A stretch of DNA of 64,000 nt from RBG-16-34-14 sp963798865 (GCA_963798865.1 CAWCVZ010000004.1:1612001-1676000), one strand, 5' to 3'. Shown: positions 27,528 to 37,516, counted from the first letter of the stretch. The notes: generated from the letters alone by a model not told the origin. Made by a program: numbers and translations.

Positions 27528-30500
27528 TTACCTTTTGTTAAATAACTCCAGCGATTCTTCTCCCAAAGTCTGCTGCATTTCACTGATAAATTCATTTGAT
27601 ACTTTTACACGCAAGTCCTTTAAAGAAAATCTTCTTTGAGCTGAACCGTTATTTGCCAGAGAGATGAAAACAGGAGTATTCCCTTTATTTCTTTCTAAAA
27701 CTTTTTTAAGATCATAAATTTTTTCCGGCAAGTGCTTCTCTCTATCAAGATGAATTTTAATGCTTTCAGTATAAGTTTCTCTTGCTTCTTCAATAGACAT
27801 TACTTTTTCAATGTGAATCTTAATTGCATCGCCACTGCTTTCCGGTCTGCCAACAATAAAAACACATTCCTCTTCTTTAATGTATTTTCCATACTGATCG
27901 TATGTTTTTGAAAACATTAAAGCTTCACACGAACCTGAAAAATCATCAAGGGTGAAAAACACCATTGTTCCTCCCCTTTTATCTATTTTAGTTTTAACTG
28001 AAGTTATCACTCCGCAGGCTCTTACAACATCCATTTCCTCAAGCTGCTCGGTTTCTCCTAAAGAAATAGTTGTGAATGATTTATAATCAACTTCATATTT
28101 GCTTAAAGGATGGCCGGTTACATAAAATCCTGTAACCTCTCTTTCCTTTGCAAGTTTTTCTTTCTGCCCCCAGGGAGAAATGTTAGGTATTGAAGGTTCC
28201 GTAACTTTAAAATCTTCCTGCAAACCTCCGAACAAACTATTTTCTACTGAAAGATTTGAATTCTGAACTTTGGATCCAAAATCAAGAGCTTCTTCAATTA
28301 CAGAAAATAATCTTGACCTGTATTTTCCAATTGAATCAAAAGCACCGGAAAGTACAAGGCTTTCAACGGTTCGTTTATTAACTACTCTTGTATCAATGTT
28401 TGAGCAGAAATCAAAAATGCTCTTAAAATTTCTTCCGAGTTTTTCTTTGCTCTTCATAATTTCTTCAACAGCAGACTTGCCAACATTTTTAATTGCCGAC
28501 ATTCCAAATCTTATTCTTCCTTTTTCATCAACATCAAAATCAACTGAAGGATTATTAACATCGGCAGGCAGAATTTCTATTTTTAACTTTCTGCAATCCT
28601 CAAGAAAAGAAGCAACTTTATTCGAGTTGCCGAATTCATTTGTAAGGTTTGCTGCAAGAAACTCCGGAGTAAAATGCGCTTTAAGGTAAGCTGTTTGATA
28701 AGCAATATAACTGTACGCAACTGAATGACTTTTATTAAATCCGTAATTGGCAAATTTATTTATTGCTTCAAAAATATCTTCTGCAGATTTTTTAGGGATA
28801 TTATTTTTTACAGCTCCTTCAATAAAAATAACTTTCTGGTTTTCCATAGTCTTAAGATCTTTCTTACCCATCGCTCTCCGCAATATATCTGCTTCGGCAA
28901 GACTCATACCCGCAACTTTATTTGCTATCTGGATTACCTGTTCCTGGTAAACAATAATTCCATAAGTTTCTTTAAGTATAGTTTCAAGAACGGGATGAAG
29001 ATATACAACTTCCTTTCTTCCAAATTTCCTGTCAATAAAATCTTCAATAAAATCCATTGGACCTGGGCGGTACAAAGCATTCATCGCTGAAAGATCATTC
29101 AAGCTTGTTGCTTTTAATTTTTTCAGATACTCTTTCATCGGGGAAGATTCAAACTGGAAAACGCCGGTTGTTTGTCCTTTAGAAAAAAGCTGAAAAGTTT
29201 TTTCATCATTTAAAGGAACATCATCTAAATTAATTTTTATGTTTCTTCTTTTTTTAATTAAAGAAATTGTATCGCGGATTATAGTAAGAGTTCTTAGCCC
29301 AAGGAAATCCATTTTCAGCAAGCCGGCATTTTCAATCTCTTTCATATTGAATTGCGTAACGATATCACTCTGCTGAACGGCAGTTGCAAGAGGAACATAA
29401 TCGCTTACATCATTCGGAGTAATAACAATACCGGCGGCATGTTTTGAAGCGTTTCGATTCATACCCTCAAGAACTTTTGCATATTTTATTAAATCCTTTA
29501 TTAAAGGATCTTCAGAATCTTTTACCCATTTAAGTTCCGGAACTTCGACAAGCGCCTGGTCAATTGTAAAAACTTTCCCAAACTTGGAAGGGATGAATTT
29601 TGTAATCTTATTTACTGTTGGAATCGGAATTTTTAAAACTCTTGCGACATCTCTAATAACTGCTTTTGAAGAGAGACGGTTGAAAGTAATAATCTGGCTC
29701 ACACAATTGCTGCCGTATTTATTCTTCACATATTCAATTACATCTCCGCGTTTATCATCAGCAAAATCAACATCAATATCGGGCATTGATTTCCTTGCAG
29801 GATTAAGGAAACGTTCAAAGAGAAGATTATATTCAAGCGGATTTATATTTGTAATTCCCAAAACATAAGCAACCAAACTTCCTGCAACGCTTCCTCTTCC
29901 GGGACCAACAGGAATATCCATATTCTTAGCTGAATTAATAAAATCCTGAACTATAAGAAGGTAACCTGAAAATCCCATTTCCCGGATTGTTTTGATTTCA
30001 AAATCGAGACGATCTTTTAATTCAGGTGTTGGCATAGAAAATTTCTTTTCAAAACCTTTTCTAGTCATAAGCTCAAAATATTCTTCCAAATTTTTTGCCG
30101 GAGAATCTTTCGGAATTGGAAACTGCGGGAAATAATGTCCGTCAAAATCGAGTTTAAGATCTATCTTTGAATCAATCTCCAAAGTATTCTCAATAGCTCC
30201 TTTAAAATTCTTAAAGAGCTTTTTCATCTGTTCCTGGGATTTAAAATAAATTTCATTCGTACCATATCTAAGCTGTGTATAGTCAGCACCATTTTTATCG
30301 GACAGTAAAAGAAGGATATTGTGCGCAATGCTATGTTCCTGTTCAATGTAATGGCAATCGTTAGTTGCAACTAATTTTATATTCAGCTCCTTAGATAACT
30401 TCGGCATTCCCTCAAGAATAGGTTTTTCAACCTCCATATTGTGATTCTGAACTTCAAGATAAAAATCATCGCCAAAAATTTCTTTATAAGTTTTTGCAAC

Positions 30501-30995
30501 TTCTCTTGCTTTATCAAAATCATTATTAATAAGATGGACAGAAACAATTCCTGCAGGACAGGCAGAAGTACAAATTAATCCCCCGCTGTACTTCCTGAGA
30601 AGCTCTAAATCAATTCTTGGTCTGTAATAGAATCCTTCGGTGTGTCCAAGTGTGGAAAGCTTGATAAGATTTTTATATCCCTCCTTATTTTTTGCAAGCA
30701 ATATAAGATGATTATAGTGCTTTGATTTTTTTCTCCCGTTTGTCTCTTCAATTTTGCCTCTTTCAAACCTGCTGCCTTCTTTAACAATGTAAGCTTCCAT
30801 TCCTATAATTGGCTTTATTCCTTCTTTCCTGGCTTTGTAATAAAACTCGGGAATGCCATACATAACACCATGATCTGTAAGAGCAACAGCATGCATATTA
30901 TTTTTTTTAGCGGCAGCAACTAAAGATTCAACTGTGCAGGCTCCATCCTGCAAGCTGTAATGTGTGTGGTTGTGGAGATGAATGAAGTCGGACAT
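27528..30995 (-). CDS. dnaE: DNA polymerase III alpha subunit
   Basis: DnaE is the replicative polymerase. The 1155-residue product begins with the PHP domain (FIHLHNHTHYSLQDGACTVE, residues 4-23). The palm domain has GPGRGSVAGSLVAYVLGI (about 362-379) and the catalytic aspartates in PARKSMPDIDVDFADDKRGD. The YRPGPMDFIEDFIDRK and GYNFGFNKSHSVAYSYIAYQ-type fingers (here FANYGFNKSHSVAYSYIAYQ) are present, followed by the tandem HhH and a C-terminal OB fold (EEMDVVRACGVITSVKTKID). The length is near the DnaE1 norm. AGGA lies about nine bases ahead of the ATG. Confidence 0.97.
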   Translation of the reverse strand: MSDFIHLHNHTHYSLQDGACTVESLVAAAKKNNMHAVALTDHGVMYGIPEFYYKARKEGIKPIIGMEAYIVKEGSRFERGKIEETNGRKKSKHYNHLILLAKNKEGYKNLIKLSTLGHTEGFYYRPRIDLELLRKYSGGLICTSACPAGIVSVHLINNDFDKAREVAKTYKEIFGDDFYLEVQNHNMEVEKPILEGMPKLSKELNIKLVATNDCHYIEQEHSIAHNILLLLSDKNGADYTQLRYGTNEIYFKSQEQMKKLFKNFKGAIENTLEIDSKIDLKLDFDGHYFPQFPIPKDSPAKNLEEYFELMTRKGFEKKFSMPTPELKDRLDFEIKTIREMGFSGYLLIVQDFINSAKNMDIPVGPGRGSVAGSLVAYVLGITNINPLEYNLLFERFLNPARKSMPDIDVDFADDKRGDVIEYVKNKYGSNCVSQIITFNRLSSKAVIRDVARVLKIPIPTVNKITKFIPSKFGKVFTIDQALVEVPELKWVKDSEDPLIKDLIKYAKVLEGMNRNASKHAAGIVITPNDVSDYVPLATAVQQSDIVTQFNMKEIENAGLLKMDFLGLRTLTIIRDTISLIKKRRNIKINLDDVPLNDEKTFQLFSKGQTTGVFQFESSPMKEYLKKLKATSLNDLSAMNALYRPGPMDFIEDFIDRKFGRKEVVYLHPVLETILKETYGIIVYQEQVIQIANKVAGMSLAEADILRRAMGKKDLKTMENQKVIFIEGAVKNNIPKKSAEDIFEAINKFANYGFNKSHSVAYSYIAYQTAYLKAHFTPEFLAANLTNEFGNSNKVASFLEDCRKLKIEILPADVNNPSVDFDVDEKGRIRFGMSAIKNVGKSAVEEIMKSKEKLGRNFKSIFDFCSNIDTRVVNKRTVESLVLSGAFDSIGKYRSRLFSVIEEALDFGSKVQNSNLSVENSLFGGLQEDFKVTEPSIPNISPWGQKEKLAKEREVTGFYVTGHPLSKYEVDYKSFTTISLGETEQLEEMDVVRACGVITSVKTKIDKRGGTMVFFTLDDFSGSCEALMFSKTYDQYGKYIKEEECVFIVGRPESSGDAIKIHIEKVMSIEEARETYTESIKIHLDREKHLPEKIYDLKKVLERNKGNTPVFISLANNGSAQRRFSLKDLRVKVSNEFISEMQQTLGEESLELFNKR

Positions 30996-31078
30996 AGAAT
31001 CAATTCCTGATTATCGTTTCTGCAATGCTGCAGATAAATTCAAAATGAAGACAAAATTTTATTTTTTAAAGGAAGTAT

Positions 31079-31106
31079 TTTATACTTAACTAAAACTAAA
31101 TTACAA
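31079..31106 (-). promoter_or_regulatory. possible dnaE promoter
   Basis: On the minus strand TTGTAA (31106-31101) is followed after 16 bases by TATAAA (31084-31079), about 85 bases ahead of the dnaE ATG. The match is reasonable, but the region is AT-rich and chance matches are easy. Confidence 0.35.
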
Positions 31107-31190
31107 AAATTTATATGAGTAAGAAATATTTATTAAAATTTAATTTTATTGGAGAAGGAAAATTTCCAATAAGTGAAATTTTTGATGCAG

Positions 31191-31751
31191 CTAGAAATTA
31201 ATGATATTAAAAATGAAACCTATTTTTATCATCGGTCCCATTTCAGAAGTTGTAACATGTTCATCTAAATTGCCGACTTCATACTCTAATCTTTTTTCGT
31301 TTATTGGAATATAATATGTGAGATCTAAAGAAAATATTTTTATTAACTTTGCTTCAACACCAACACCGATAAAATCCATTCTGAAACTGTATGTACCATT
31401 CCCGGTTCTTGAATCGCCGACATTAAAATGATTCAGATAAGTTACTATTGGAAAAATTTTTTTTAGAATTCCATACTTAAATAAAATTGCATATTCTGTT
31501 CCGGTAAATGGATCAATCAATTGCACCCCTGCTTTCAATTCAATTTCATATTTATCATAAAAAAGTATTCCTGCTTTTAAATAACCGCTCAGCGGGATTG
31601 GCATGAATTCTAAATCAGAAGATTGTTCCCGGATATTGTGAATTGAATATGCAAAGGATTCAAATCTTAAACCTATATTTACTGATTGTGCGTAAGTAAC
31701 TGAATAAATGAAAATAAATAGAAATGTGAAAATTAAATGCATCTTTTTCAT
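31191..31751 (-). CDS. small outer-membrane beta-barrel-like protein
   Basis: The 186-residue protein has a signal peptide (KKMHLIFTFLFIFIYSVTYAQ) and alternating hydrophobic strands such as YEIELKAGVQLIDPFTG, RMDFIGVGVEAKLIKIFSLD and MGPMIKIGFIFNIINF, with a terminal aromatic residue. This fits an eight-strand barrel of the OmpW/OmpA-like size class. No specific function can be assigned. It sits 36 bases after a small secreted-protein gene in the same direction. Confidence 0.55.
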   Translation of the reverse strand: MKKMHLIFTFLFIFIYSVTYAQSVNIGLRFESFAYSIHNIREQSSDLEFMPIPLSGYLKAGILFYDKYEIELKAGVQLIDPFTGTEYAILFKYGILKKIFPIVTYLNHFNVGDSRTGNGTYSFRMDFIGVGVEAKLIKIFSLDLTYYIPINEKRLEYEVGNLDEHVTTSEMGPMIKIGFIFNIINF

Positions 31752-31787
31752 CTTTTTGTCTCCTTTAATTATAAAAAATATAAATAA

Positions 31788-32036
31788 TTAAGGGAATATT
31801 TCCTGCACCAACCCATATTCTGTACTATAGAGATAGTAATTATTTGGGAAACAAGTGGGATTGCAATCGCAAGGATTTGGAAGTGAACATTTCCACATAA
31901 ATTTAGCATCCTGAACCCACTCTCTTATCTGAAGCGGCATTATTGATTGTACCTTCGTGTTCATTACACGAAGAGAAAAACAAAAACTAAAAATGAAAGA
32001 GAGGAATAAAGAGAAAGTTAAAAGAGAAGTTTTCAT
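31788..32036 (-). CDS. small secreted cysteine-rich protein, unknown
   Basis: I do not recognise this 82-residue protein. It begins with a hydrophobic signal-like segment (SLLTFSLFLSFIFSFCFSL) and carries a cysteine cluster, KCSLPNPCDCNPTCFPNNY (C-x6-C-x-C-x3-C), at about residues 49-67. A good ribosome site, AGGGG, lies about seven bases before the ATG. The cluster could bind metal or form disulfides after export. It is followed by a small outer-membrane protein gene, with which it may be co-transcribed. Confidence 0.5.
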   Translation of the reverse strand: MKTSLLTFSLFLSFIFSFCFSLRVMNTKVQSIMPLQIREWVQDAKFMWKCSLPNPCDCNPTCFPNNYYLYSTEYGLVQEIFP

Positions 32037-32165
32037 AAATACCCCTGTTTTATGTTAGTTCAAATAATTAATTAAAAGAACTTATAAAGAAATTAGAAAT
32101 GCTTGTTCAGGAAAGCAAGCAATAATTTACTAATTAACAATTATTCAATTGATCTTCTACTAAAT

Positions 32166-32624
32166 TCAACTCTTCCCCGTATGTCCAAATCCCCCGCTTC
32201 CCCGCTTACTTTCTTCAAGGTTTTCAGTAATTATAAACTCAGCTTTGTAAACTTTTGAAATTACAAGCTGGGCAATTCTATCGCCGCGTAAAATTTTAAA
32301 ATCTTCTTTGCCAAGATTCATCATAATAATTTTTATTTCGCCTCTATAATCCGAATCAATTGTGCCGGGAGAATTTAAAATAGAAATTCCATGTTTTGCA
32401 GCCAGTCCGCTTCTTGGTCTTACCTGTATTTCAAAACCTTCAGGAATTTCCACAGAAAAATTTGTCGGGATTAATTTTATTTCGCCAGCAGGAATAATAA
32501 TTTCTTCTCCAACGGCTGCTCGTATATCAAGCCCGGAGCTTCCTTTAGTTGAATAAGAAGGAACAGGTATATCTTTAAAATCTTTGCTTAATCTTTTAAT
32601 CTTAATTTGAATTGTCTCTGCCAT
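32166..32624 (-). CDS. dut: dUTP diphosphatase
   Basis: Dut hydrolyses dUTP to dUMP, keeping uracil out of DNA. All five motifs of the trimeric family are visible in 152 residues: STKGSSGLDIRAAV, QVRPRSGLAAKHGISI, NSPGTIDSDYRGEIKI, RIAQLVISKVYKAEF and the C-terminal RGSGGFGHTGKS. The start lies six bases after the reconstructed end of the flippase gene. Confidence 0.97.
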   Translation of the reverse strand: MAETIQIKIKRLSKDFKDIPVPSYSTKGSSGLDIRAAVGEEIIIPAGEIKLIPTNFSVEIPEGFEIQVRPRSGLAAKHGISILNSPGTIDSDYRGEIKIIMMNLGKEDFKILRGDRIAQLVISKVYKAEFIITENLEESKRGSGGFGHTGKS

Positions 32625-32630
32625 AAAAAA

Positions 32631-34090
32631 TTATTTCCGGGTTTTAAATTTATTCTTAATGAAGTCTAATTCTTTTTTATCAAGAATGAAAAATGAAACT
32701 GATGTTAGAAACAAAATAAGAATGAGAAATTTGTAAATCAAAATAAGCTGATTGGTGTATATACAAAAAATAGTAGATAGAACCGAAGAAAAGAATAAAG
32801 AAAAATATCAGTGCTATTTTTTTTCTTTCGTATGAAATTTTATAAAACTTTTGCGTAACAAAATATAACCCAACAGCCATTACAAAATAACTTGCAAGGG
32901 TTGCAATAGCCGCACCCATAATTCCCATAACAGGAATTAAAATAAAATTTACAATAACATTAACCAGGGCTCCTATTCCTGTAATAACAGGGACGTAAAT
33001 ACTTTTTTCTTTTATAAAAACACCCGCTGTAAACACAACATAAAGTCCATTAAACAAATATGCAAACAAAACCACAGGCACTATGTCAACGCCACTCCAG
33101 TAAAGTGAACCGATAAGAGTTCTTCCAAAAATTTCAAGCTTAATTATATTATCAATAAATAAAGAAAGTACGATTAAAATTATACTGCCGGCTAAAGTAA
33201 AATAAGTTAAAACCTTTGAAAAAATTTTTTTTGCTTCTTCACTTTTGGATTCCTGCATAAAGAAGGGCTGCCATGCATACTGGAACATACTCACGAAAAG
33301 CATCATAAAAATGCCAAGCTTATAGTTTGCCTGGTAAATTCCCAGAGTATTTAAATCTGTAAGGTGTTCCATTATCGGCCGGTCAATAACCTGTATTAAC
33401 CATTGAAGCAAGTCCGGCAGGAAGATACGGTAAACCAAACTTCAGCATTCTTTTAAATATTGAAATTTTAAAAGAAAAATTGAGCGATTTTATTATTGAA
33501 GGGATAAGCAGAATAAAAGTAATTAAAGATGCGGCGAGGTTGCTGATAAAAACTGCTTCGATTCCCATTTTTAATTTTAGAATGAGATACAGATTTAAAA
33601 AAACATTTATAATAATGTTTACTATTTTGAATGCAGCAAACTTCCGGGTTTTCCTTTCAATTCTCAGTTTAATAAATGGAATAGCAGAAATAGAATCGGT
33701 GAAAAGAATTGCTGCCACAAAATAAAATAAGTAATTATAATTATGTGATACTGCCAGAGAAATTCCAATCGGAATTCTTATTAAGATTATTACCAAACAA
33801 AAAATTAATGAGAAAATTAAAACGGAATAATACGGAGTTGAAAAAATATCTTTCTCATTTCCAAGTTCTTCATCTTTAGAAAATTTAAGATAAGCTGCAT
33901 CCATACCATAAATAAAAATAATATTAAGTACAGCAATGAATGCATAAATATTTGTAATTAATCCGTATTCATCGGGTAGGAAAATATTTGTGTAAAAAGG
34001 AACCAGTAAGAAATTAAGAAACCTTCCAACAATGGTGCTTACTCCGTAAATTGCAGTATCTTTTGAAAGCTGCTTAAGTTTATCAAGCAT
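32631..34090 (-). pseudogene. polysaccharide flippase (MATE/Wzx-like), two frameshifts
   Basis: These multi-helix membrane proteins flip lipid-linked sugar units. The 5' part reads LDKLKQLSKDTAIYGVSTIV to KFGLPYLPAGLASMVN, then shifts by one base near 33390-33403. The middle resumes as QVIDRPIMEHLTDLNTLGIY and runs to SIYYF. A second shift in a six-A run (32765-32770) leads to the true end, TNQLILIYKFLILILFLTS through DKKELDFIKNKFKTRK, with its stop at 32631. The reconstruction is about 486 residues with 12-14 membrane helices. Both shifts equal one surplus base. The next gene upstream overlaps by eight bases. Confidence 0.82.
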
Positions 34091-34502
34091 TGTCTGGGAA
34101 AAATTTCTTTAGTGAATTAATAAATATTTCAGGCGGTCTTATAACTTTTTTACTTTCTTTCTTAATAAAAGCATGAATTGTATAACCTTCAGCAATAAGC
34201 TCATTAGTTTCTTTCCTGATTACTTCATAATCAATATGGATTTTTAGAGCGGGAAATTCTTTAAGAAAAGATTTAATAATGAGCATGTCATCATAATAAG
34301 CCGGTTGATGATATTTTACATAAGCTTCAAGGACAGGCAGCTGGTAACCTTCTTTTTCCAATGCACTATACGGTAAATTAATTTCCCTTAGCATTTCTGT
34401 TCTTCCAACTTCAAAATACTCGAGGTATTTTCCATTGTAGAGAAATTGCATTTGATCTGTATCTGCATAACGCACACGGATTTCTGTTTGACTAATTATC
34501 AT
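34083..34502 (-). CDS. acyl-CoA thioesterase of the 4HBT/YbgC family
   Basis: Hotdog-fold enzymes of this family hydrolyse acyl-CoA or acyl-ACP thioesters. The 139-residue product has the active-site region IRVRYADTDQMQFLYNGKYL followed by EYFEVGRTEMLREI (residues about 8-40), with the catalytic Asp in YADTD. KIHIDYEVIRKETNELIAEG follows. The substrate is unknown; lying between accA and a flippase gene gives little guidance. Confidence 0.9.
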   Translation of the reverse strand: MIISQTEIRVRYADTDQMQFLYNGKYLEYFEVGRTEMLREINLPYSALEKEGYQLPVLEAYVKYHQPAYYDDMLIIKSFLKEFPALKIHIDYEVIRKETNELIAEGYTIHAFIKKESKKVIRPPEIFINSLKKFFPDNA

Positions 34503-34581
34503 TATGAAAACTGAAAAAATTTAAAATACAATTTATTAAAAAGGAGAGTCAGATAAGAAAAGAAAAAATGATTTGCCAAAT

Positions 34582-35532
34582 TTATTCTATAAACTCACCC
34601 ATCTTACCGAATTTTTCACGCCTGTTATCAACAAGCTTGTCCGGCTTAATTTTAATCAGTTGAGAAAGTTCTTCTTTCAAAATACCTTTTAAAATAGCTG
34701 CAGCTTCTTTATGATCTTTATGCGCACCGCCAGCCGGTTCAGGAACAATTCGATCAACCAATCCTTGTTCTAAAAGATCGGGAGCTGTTAGTTTTAAAGC
34801 TTCAGCAGCCTGCTCTTTAAAATCCCAGCTTCTCCATAATATGCTTGAACAGGATTCGGGACTTATAACCGAATACCAGCAATTTTCCAGCATAAGAATT
34901 CTATCTCCAACTCCGATTCCAAGAGCACCGCCGCTTGCACCTTCGCCAATTATTACAACAATTATAGGAACTTTAAGCCTGCTCATTTCATAAAGATTTC
35001 TTGCTATCGCTTCCGCCTGACCTCTTTCTTCAGCTTCCAGTCCGGGGTAAGCACCGGGTGTATCAATTAAAGTAATAACCGGCTTATTAAATTTTTCGGC
35101 AAGCTTCATCATCCTTAAAGCTTTTCTGTAGCCTTCGGGATTCGGCATTCCAAAATTTCTGTATAGATTGCTTTTGGTATCTCTTCCCTTCTGATGCCCT
35201 ACAATTAATACTTTATATTCATCAAGCATGGCAAATCCGCCAACTATAGCTTTATCATCTTTATAATTTCTGTCACCGTGTAGTTCAATAAAATTATTTG
35301 TCATTTCGTAGATATAATCCAGGGTAAAAGGGCGGTCGGGATGACGAGCCAGTTGAACTCTCTGCCAGCGGGTCAGATCTTTATATAAATTATCTTTTAA
35401 CAATTTAACCTTATCTTCAATCTTCCTTATCTCATTTCCAATATCAAGATCTTCAGAAAATTTTCTCATCTCTTCGAGCTTTGCTTCAAGCTCGATAATT
35501 GGTTTTTCAAAATCTAAAATAGTTTTGGCCAT
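34582..35532 (-). CDS. accA: acetyl-CoA carboxylase carboxyltransferase alpha subunit
   Basis: AccA with AccD transfers carboxyl from biotin to acetyl-CoA, making malonyl-CoA. The 316 residues are full length: an N-terminal coiled coil, RVQLARHPDRPFTLDYIYEM, GGFAMLDEYKVLIVGHQKGRDT, then FNKPVITLIDTPGAYPGLEAEERGQ-type oxyanion region (about residues 146-172) and EGASGGALGIGVGDRILMLE. AccD is not in this window. The gene abuts the upstream glycosyltransferase with one base between. Confidence 0.97.
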   Translation of the reverse strand: MAKTILDFEKPIIELEAKLEEMRKFSEDLDIGNEIRKIEDKVKLLKDNLYKDLTRWQRVQLARHPDRPFTLDYIYEMTNNFIELHGDRNYKDDKAIVGGFAMLDEYKVLIVGHQKGRDTKSNLYRNFGMPNPEGYRKALRMMKLAEKFNKPVITLIDTPGAYPGLEAEERGQAEAIARNLYEMSRLKVPIIVVIIGEGASGGALGIGVGDRILMLENCWYSVISPESCSSILWRSWDFKEQAAEALKLTAPDLLEQGLVDRIVPEPAGGAHKDHKEAAAILKGILKEELSQLIKIKPDKLVDNRREKFGKMGEFIE

Positions 35533-35533
35533 A

Positions 35534-37516
35534 CTATGATCTGGTTCCCCACATCTTATTCAAAGTCTTACCCAATATTTCTATATCAAGCCAGATATTC
35601 TGATTTTTTGCATAAAAAATATCGAGTTTTTCAGAATCAGTTTCATCAGCATTCTCAGTGTACCACAAACCTGTCAAACCTTTTTTGCCTAAATATAAAT
35701 TTCCGGTATTCATTACTGTTTTAGGACCAACGAAACTTGCTCTGCCTTTTAAAATTACGGGAACTTCTAAAATAAAATTTCTAAAATCTGTTTTCTTATT
35801 GCTAACTTTTGAAATGAAATATATCAAAGGATAGATAAAAAACAAAACAAGGATCGCCAGTGCATAATCAAATATAGATTTAATAAATCTGAGCAATTGG
35901 TTTGAAATGTTATAATTGATTTGTATTAAAGGAATATCTTCAAGAATTGATATTGATGTTTTACCAACAAGAAAATCCAGGTTGTTGCCGACCAATTTGA
36001 ACTCGACATTTTCATTCTGACATTTTGCAACAAGCTCCATCATCCGGTTATAAGAAAGTTCCTGCGAAGAAAAAATTACTTCTTTAACCTGTTTATCCCG
36101 TATTACTTTAATAAGATTTTCAACGCTCCCAACCACTTCAAAATCACCAACTTTTTTTCCTATATCTCTGTTTGACAGCCCGATTAATCCTGCAATTGAA
36201 TATATATCAGTTCTTTTTGATTTAAGCTTTTCTGCAACCTGAACCACAAAATCATTTAAGCCGACAATCAGCACTTTCTTTTCAACTTCTGGTTTATCGG
36301 TACCAATTTTAAAAATAAGCTTTGCAATAATTCTCCAGAAAGGAAGTGCAAAAAATAAAATTATGTAGGTAAGAATAACAACTGCCCTGCTGTATGCAAA
36401 CTGCTTAAAGAAAAATGTAAGCGAAGAAATAACAAAAAAGCTTATTATAATAGAGGCAAAAGTTTTGAGGACGGACAAAGTATCTTTTTTATATGAGCCT
36501 GTCAAAGATGCAACAATTATGTGTATAATTGCTGGTATAGTATAAAGAAGCAGAAGATCATACTGGTGAAATCCAAGCCATTCTTTACTTATAACACGGT
36601 ATAGTTCTTCGCCCGAGTATAAAGACAAATCAAAGAATAGAAAATCAAGGATTACAGACAACACAATTAATTTTCGTCTACCCAAAAACGCAATAAATTT
36701 TCTCATACCAATTGCCAGTTGCAAAATAATTTCAACAATAAAGGAAGTTGCAAGATGTTTCTTAACAAATAAATTCATCGCTTTATAAAAAATTTTTGTT
36801 TCGTCTATGCCGCTTCTTTTTGTGCTTTCACCTTTGTAATGAATAATTGTAGTATTATGTACGTAATATACTTTATAACCGGCTTTCTGCATCCTGTAGC
36901 ACCAGTCAAGGTCTTCACCATACATAAAAAACTGTTCATCAAGGTTACCAACTTTTTCATATACTTCTCTTTTGATCATCATAAAAGAACCGGAAACAGC
37001 ATCAACTTCATAAGTTTCATTTTCATTAAGATACGTCAAATTATATCTTGCAAATAATCTGCTGTTTGGGAAAAGATTGCTTAGCCCGGTTACTTTACAA
37101 AATGATGTCCACGGACCGGGGAAACTTCTTCTGCATGCAAGCTGCAAAGTTCCATCGGGATTAAGAATTTTACATCCTGCCATTCCGGCATCAGGGGTTT
37201 TTTCAAAAAAATTAATCATCTTTTCAAAAGTATCTTCCTGAACTATAGTATCAGGATTTAGAAGAAGTATATATTCTCCGCCGGCGTGTTTTAATCCAAT
37301 ATTATTTGCTTTACTGAAACCGAGATTTTTTTCATTTATAATTAATTTTATTTCAGGAAACTTTTCCTGCAGGAATTCAATACTGCCATCATCAGAAGCA
37401 TTATCCACAACAATGATTTCATACTTTATATTTTCGACGGCTTTATATATAGAATAAATCAGATTCTGAAGGAATTCTTTAACGTTGTAATTCACTATTA
37501 TAATAGAAAGATCCAC
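35534..37516 (-). CDS. GT2 glycosyltransferase fused to a degenerate phosphoglycosyltransferase
   Basis: The 660-residue protein has an N-terminal GT2 domain (residues 1-240: IVNYNVKEFLQNLIYSIYKA, EYILLLNPDTIVQED, FFMYGEDLDWCYRMQKAGYK), typical of WbbL-like rhamnosyltransferases. Four membrane helices follow (about 285-400), then a Rossmann-like domain (KKVLIVGLNDFVVQVAEKLK) and a final membrane segment. The last 80 residues resemble the tail of a polyprenyl-phosphate sugar transferase (GRASFVGPKTV, GLTGLWYTENADE, KNQNIWLDIEILGKTLNKMW). The KFRSM and DE-containing catalytic block of the intact enzyme at 38.4 kb is missing here. The C-terminal half is probably a membrane anchor or regulator. 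Confidence 0.8.
   Translation of the reverse strand: MDLSIIIVNYNVKEFLQNLIYSIYKAVENIKYEIIVVDNASDDGSIEFLQEKFPEIKLIINEKNLGFSKANNIGLKHAGGEYILLLNPDTIVQEDTFEKMINFFEKTPDAGMAGCKILNPDGTLQLACRRSFPGPWTSFCKVTGLSNLFPNSRLFARYNLTYLNENETYEVDAVSGSFMMIKREVYEKVGNLDEQFFMYGEDLDWCYRMQKAGYKVYYVHNTTIIHYKGESTKRSGIDETKIFYKAMNLFVKKHLATSFIVEIILQLAIGMRKFIAFLGRRKLIVLSVILDFLFFDLSLYSGEELYRVISKEWLGFHQYDLLLLYTIPAIIHIIVASLTGSYKKDTLSVLKTFASIIISFFVISSLTFFFKQFAYSRAVVILTYIILFFALPFWRIIAKLIFKIGTDKPEVEKKVLIVGLNDFVVQVAEKLKSKRTDIYSIAGLIGLSNRDIGKKVGDFEVVGSVENLIKVIRDKQVKEVIFSSQELSYNRMMELVAKCQNENVEFKLVGNNLDFLVGKTSISILEDIPLIQINYNISNQLLRFIKSIFDYALAILVLFFIYPLIYFISKVSNKKTDFRNFILEVPVILKGRASFVGPKTVMNTGNLYLGKKGLTGLWYTENADETDSEKLDIFYAKNQNIWLDIEILGKTLNKMWGTRS

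Noticed and set aside
28270..28689. 139-codon plus-strand frame opposite dnaE
   Set aside because: Antisense to dnaE; composition reflects the reverse strand of conserved polymerase codons.
31115..31201. 28-codon plus-strand frame MSKKYLLKFNFIGEGKF...
   Set aside because: No ribosome site, overlaps the end of a minus-strand gene, and too short to support without homologues.
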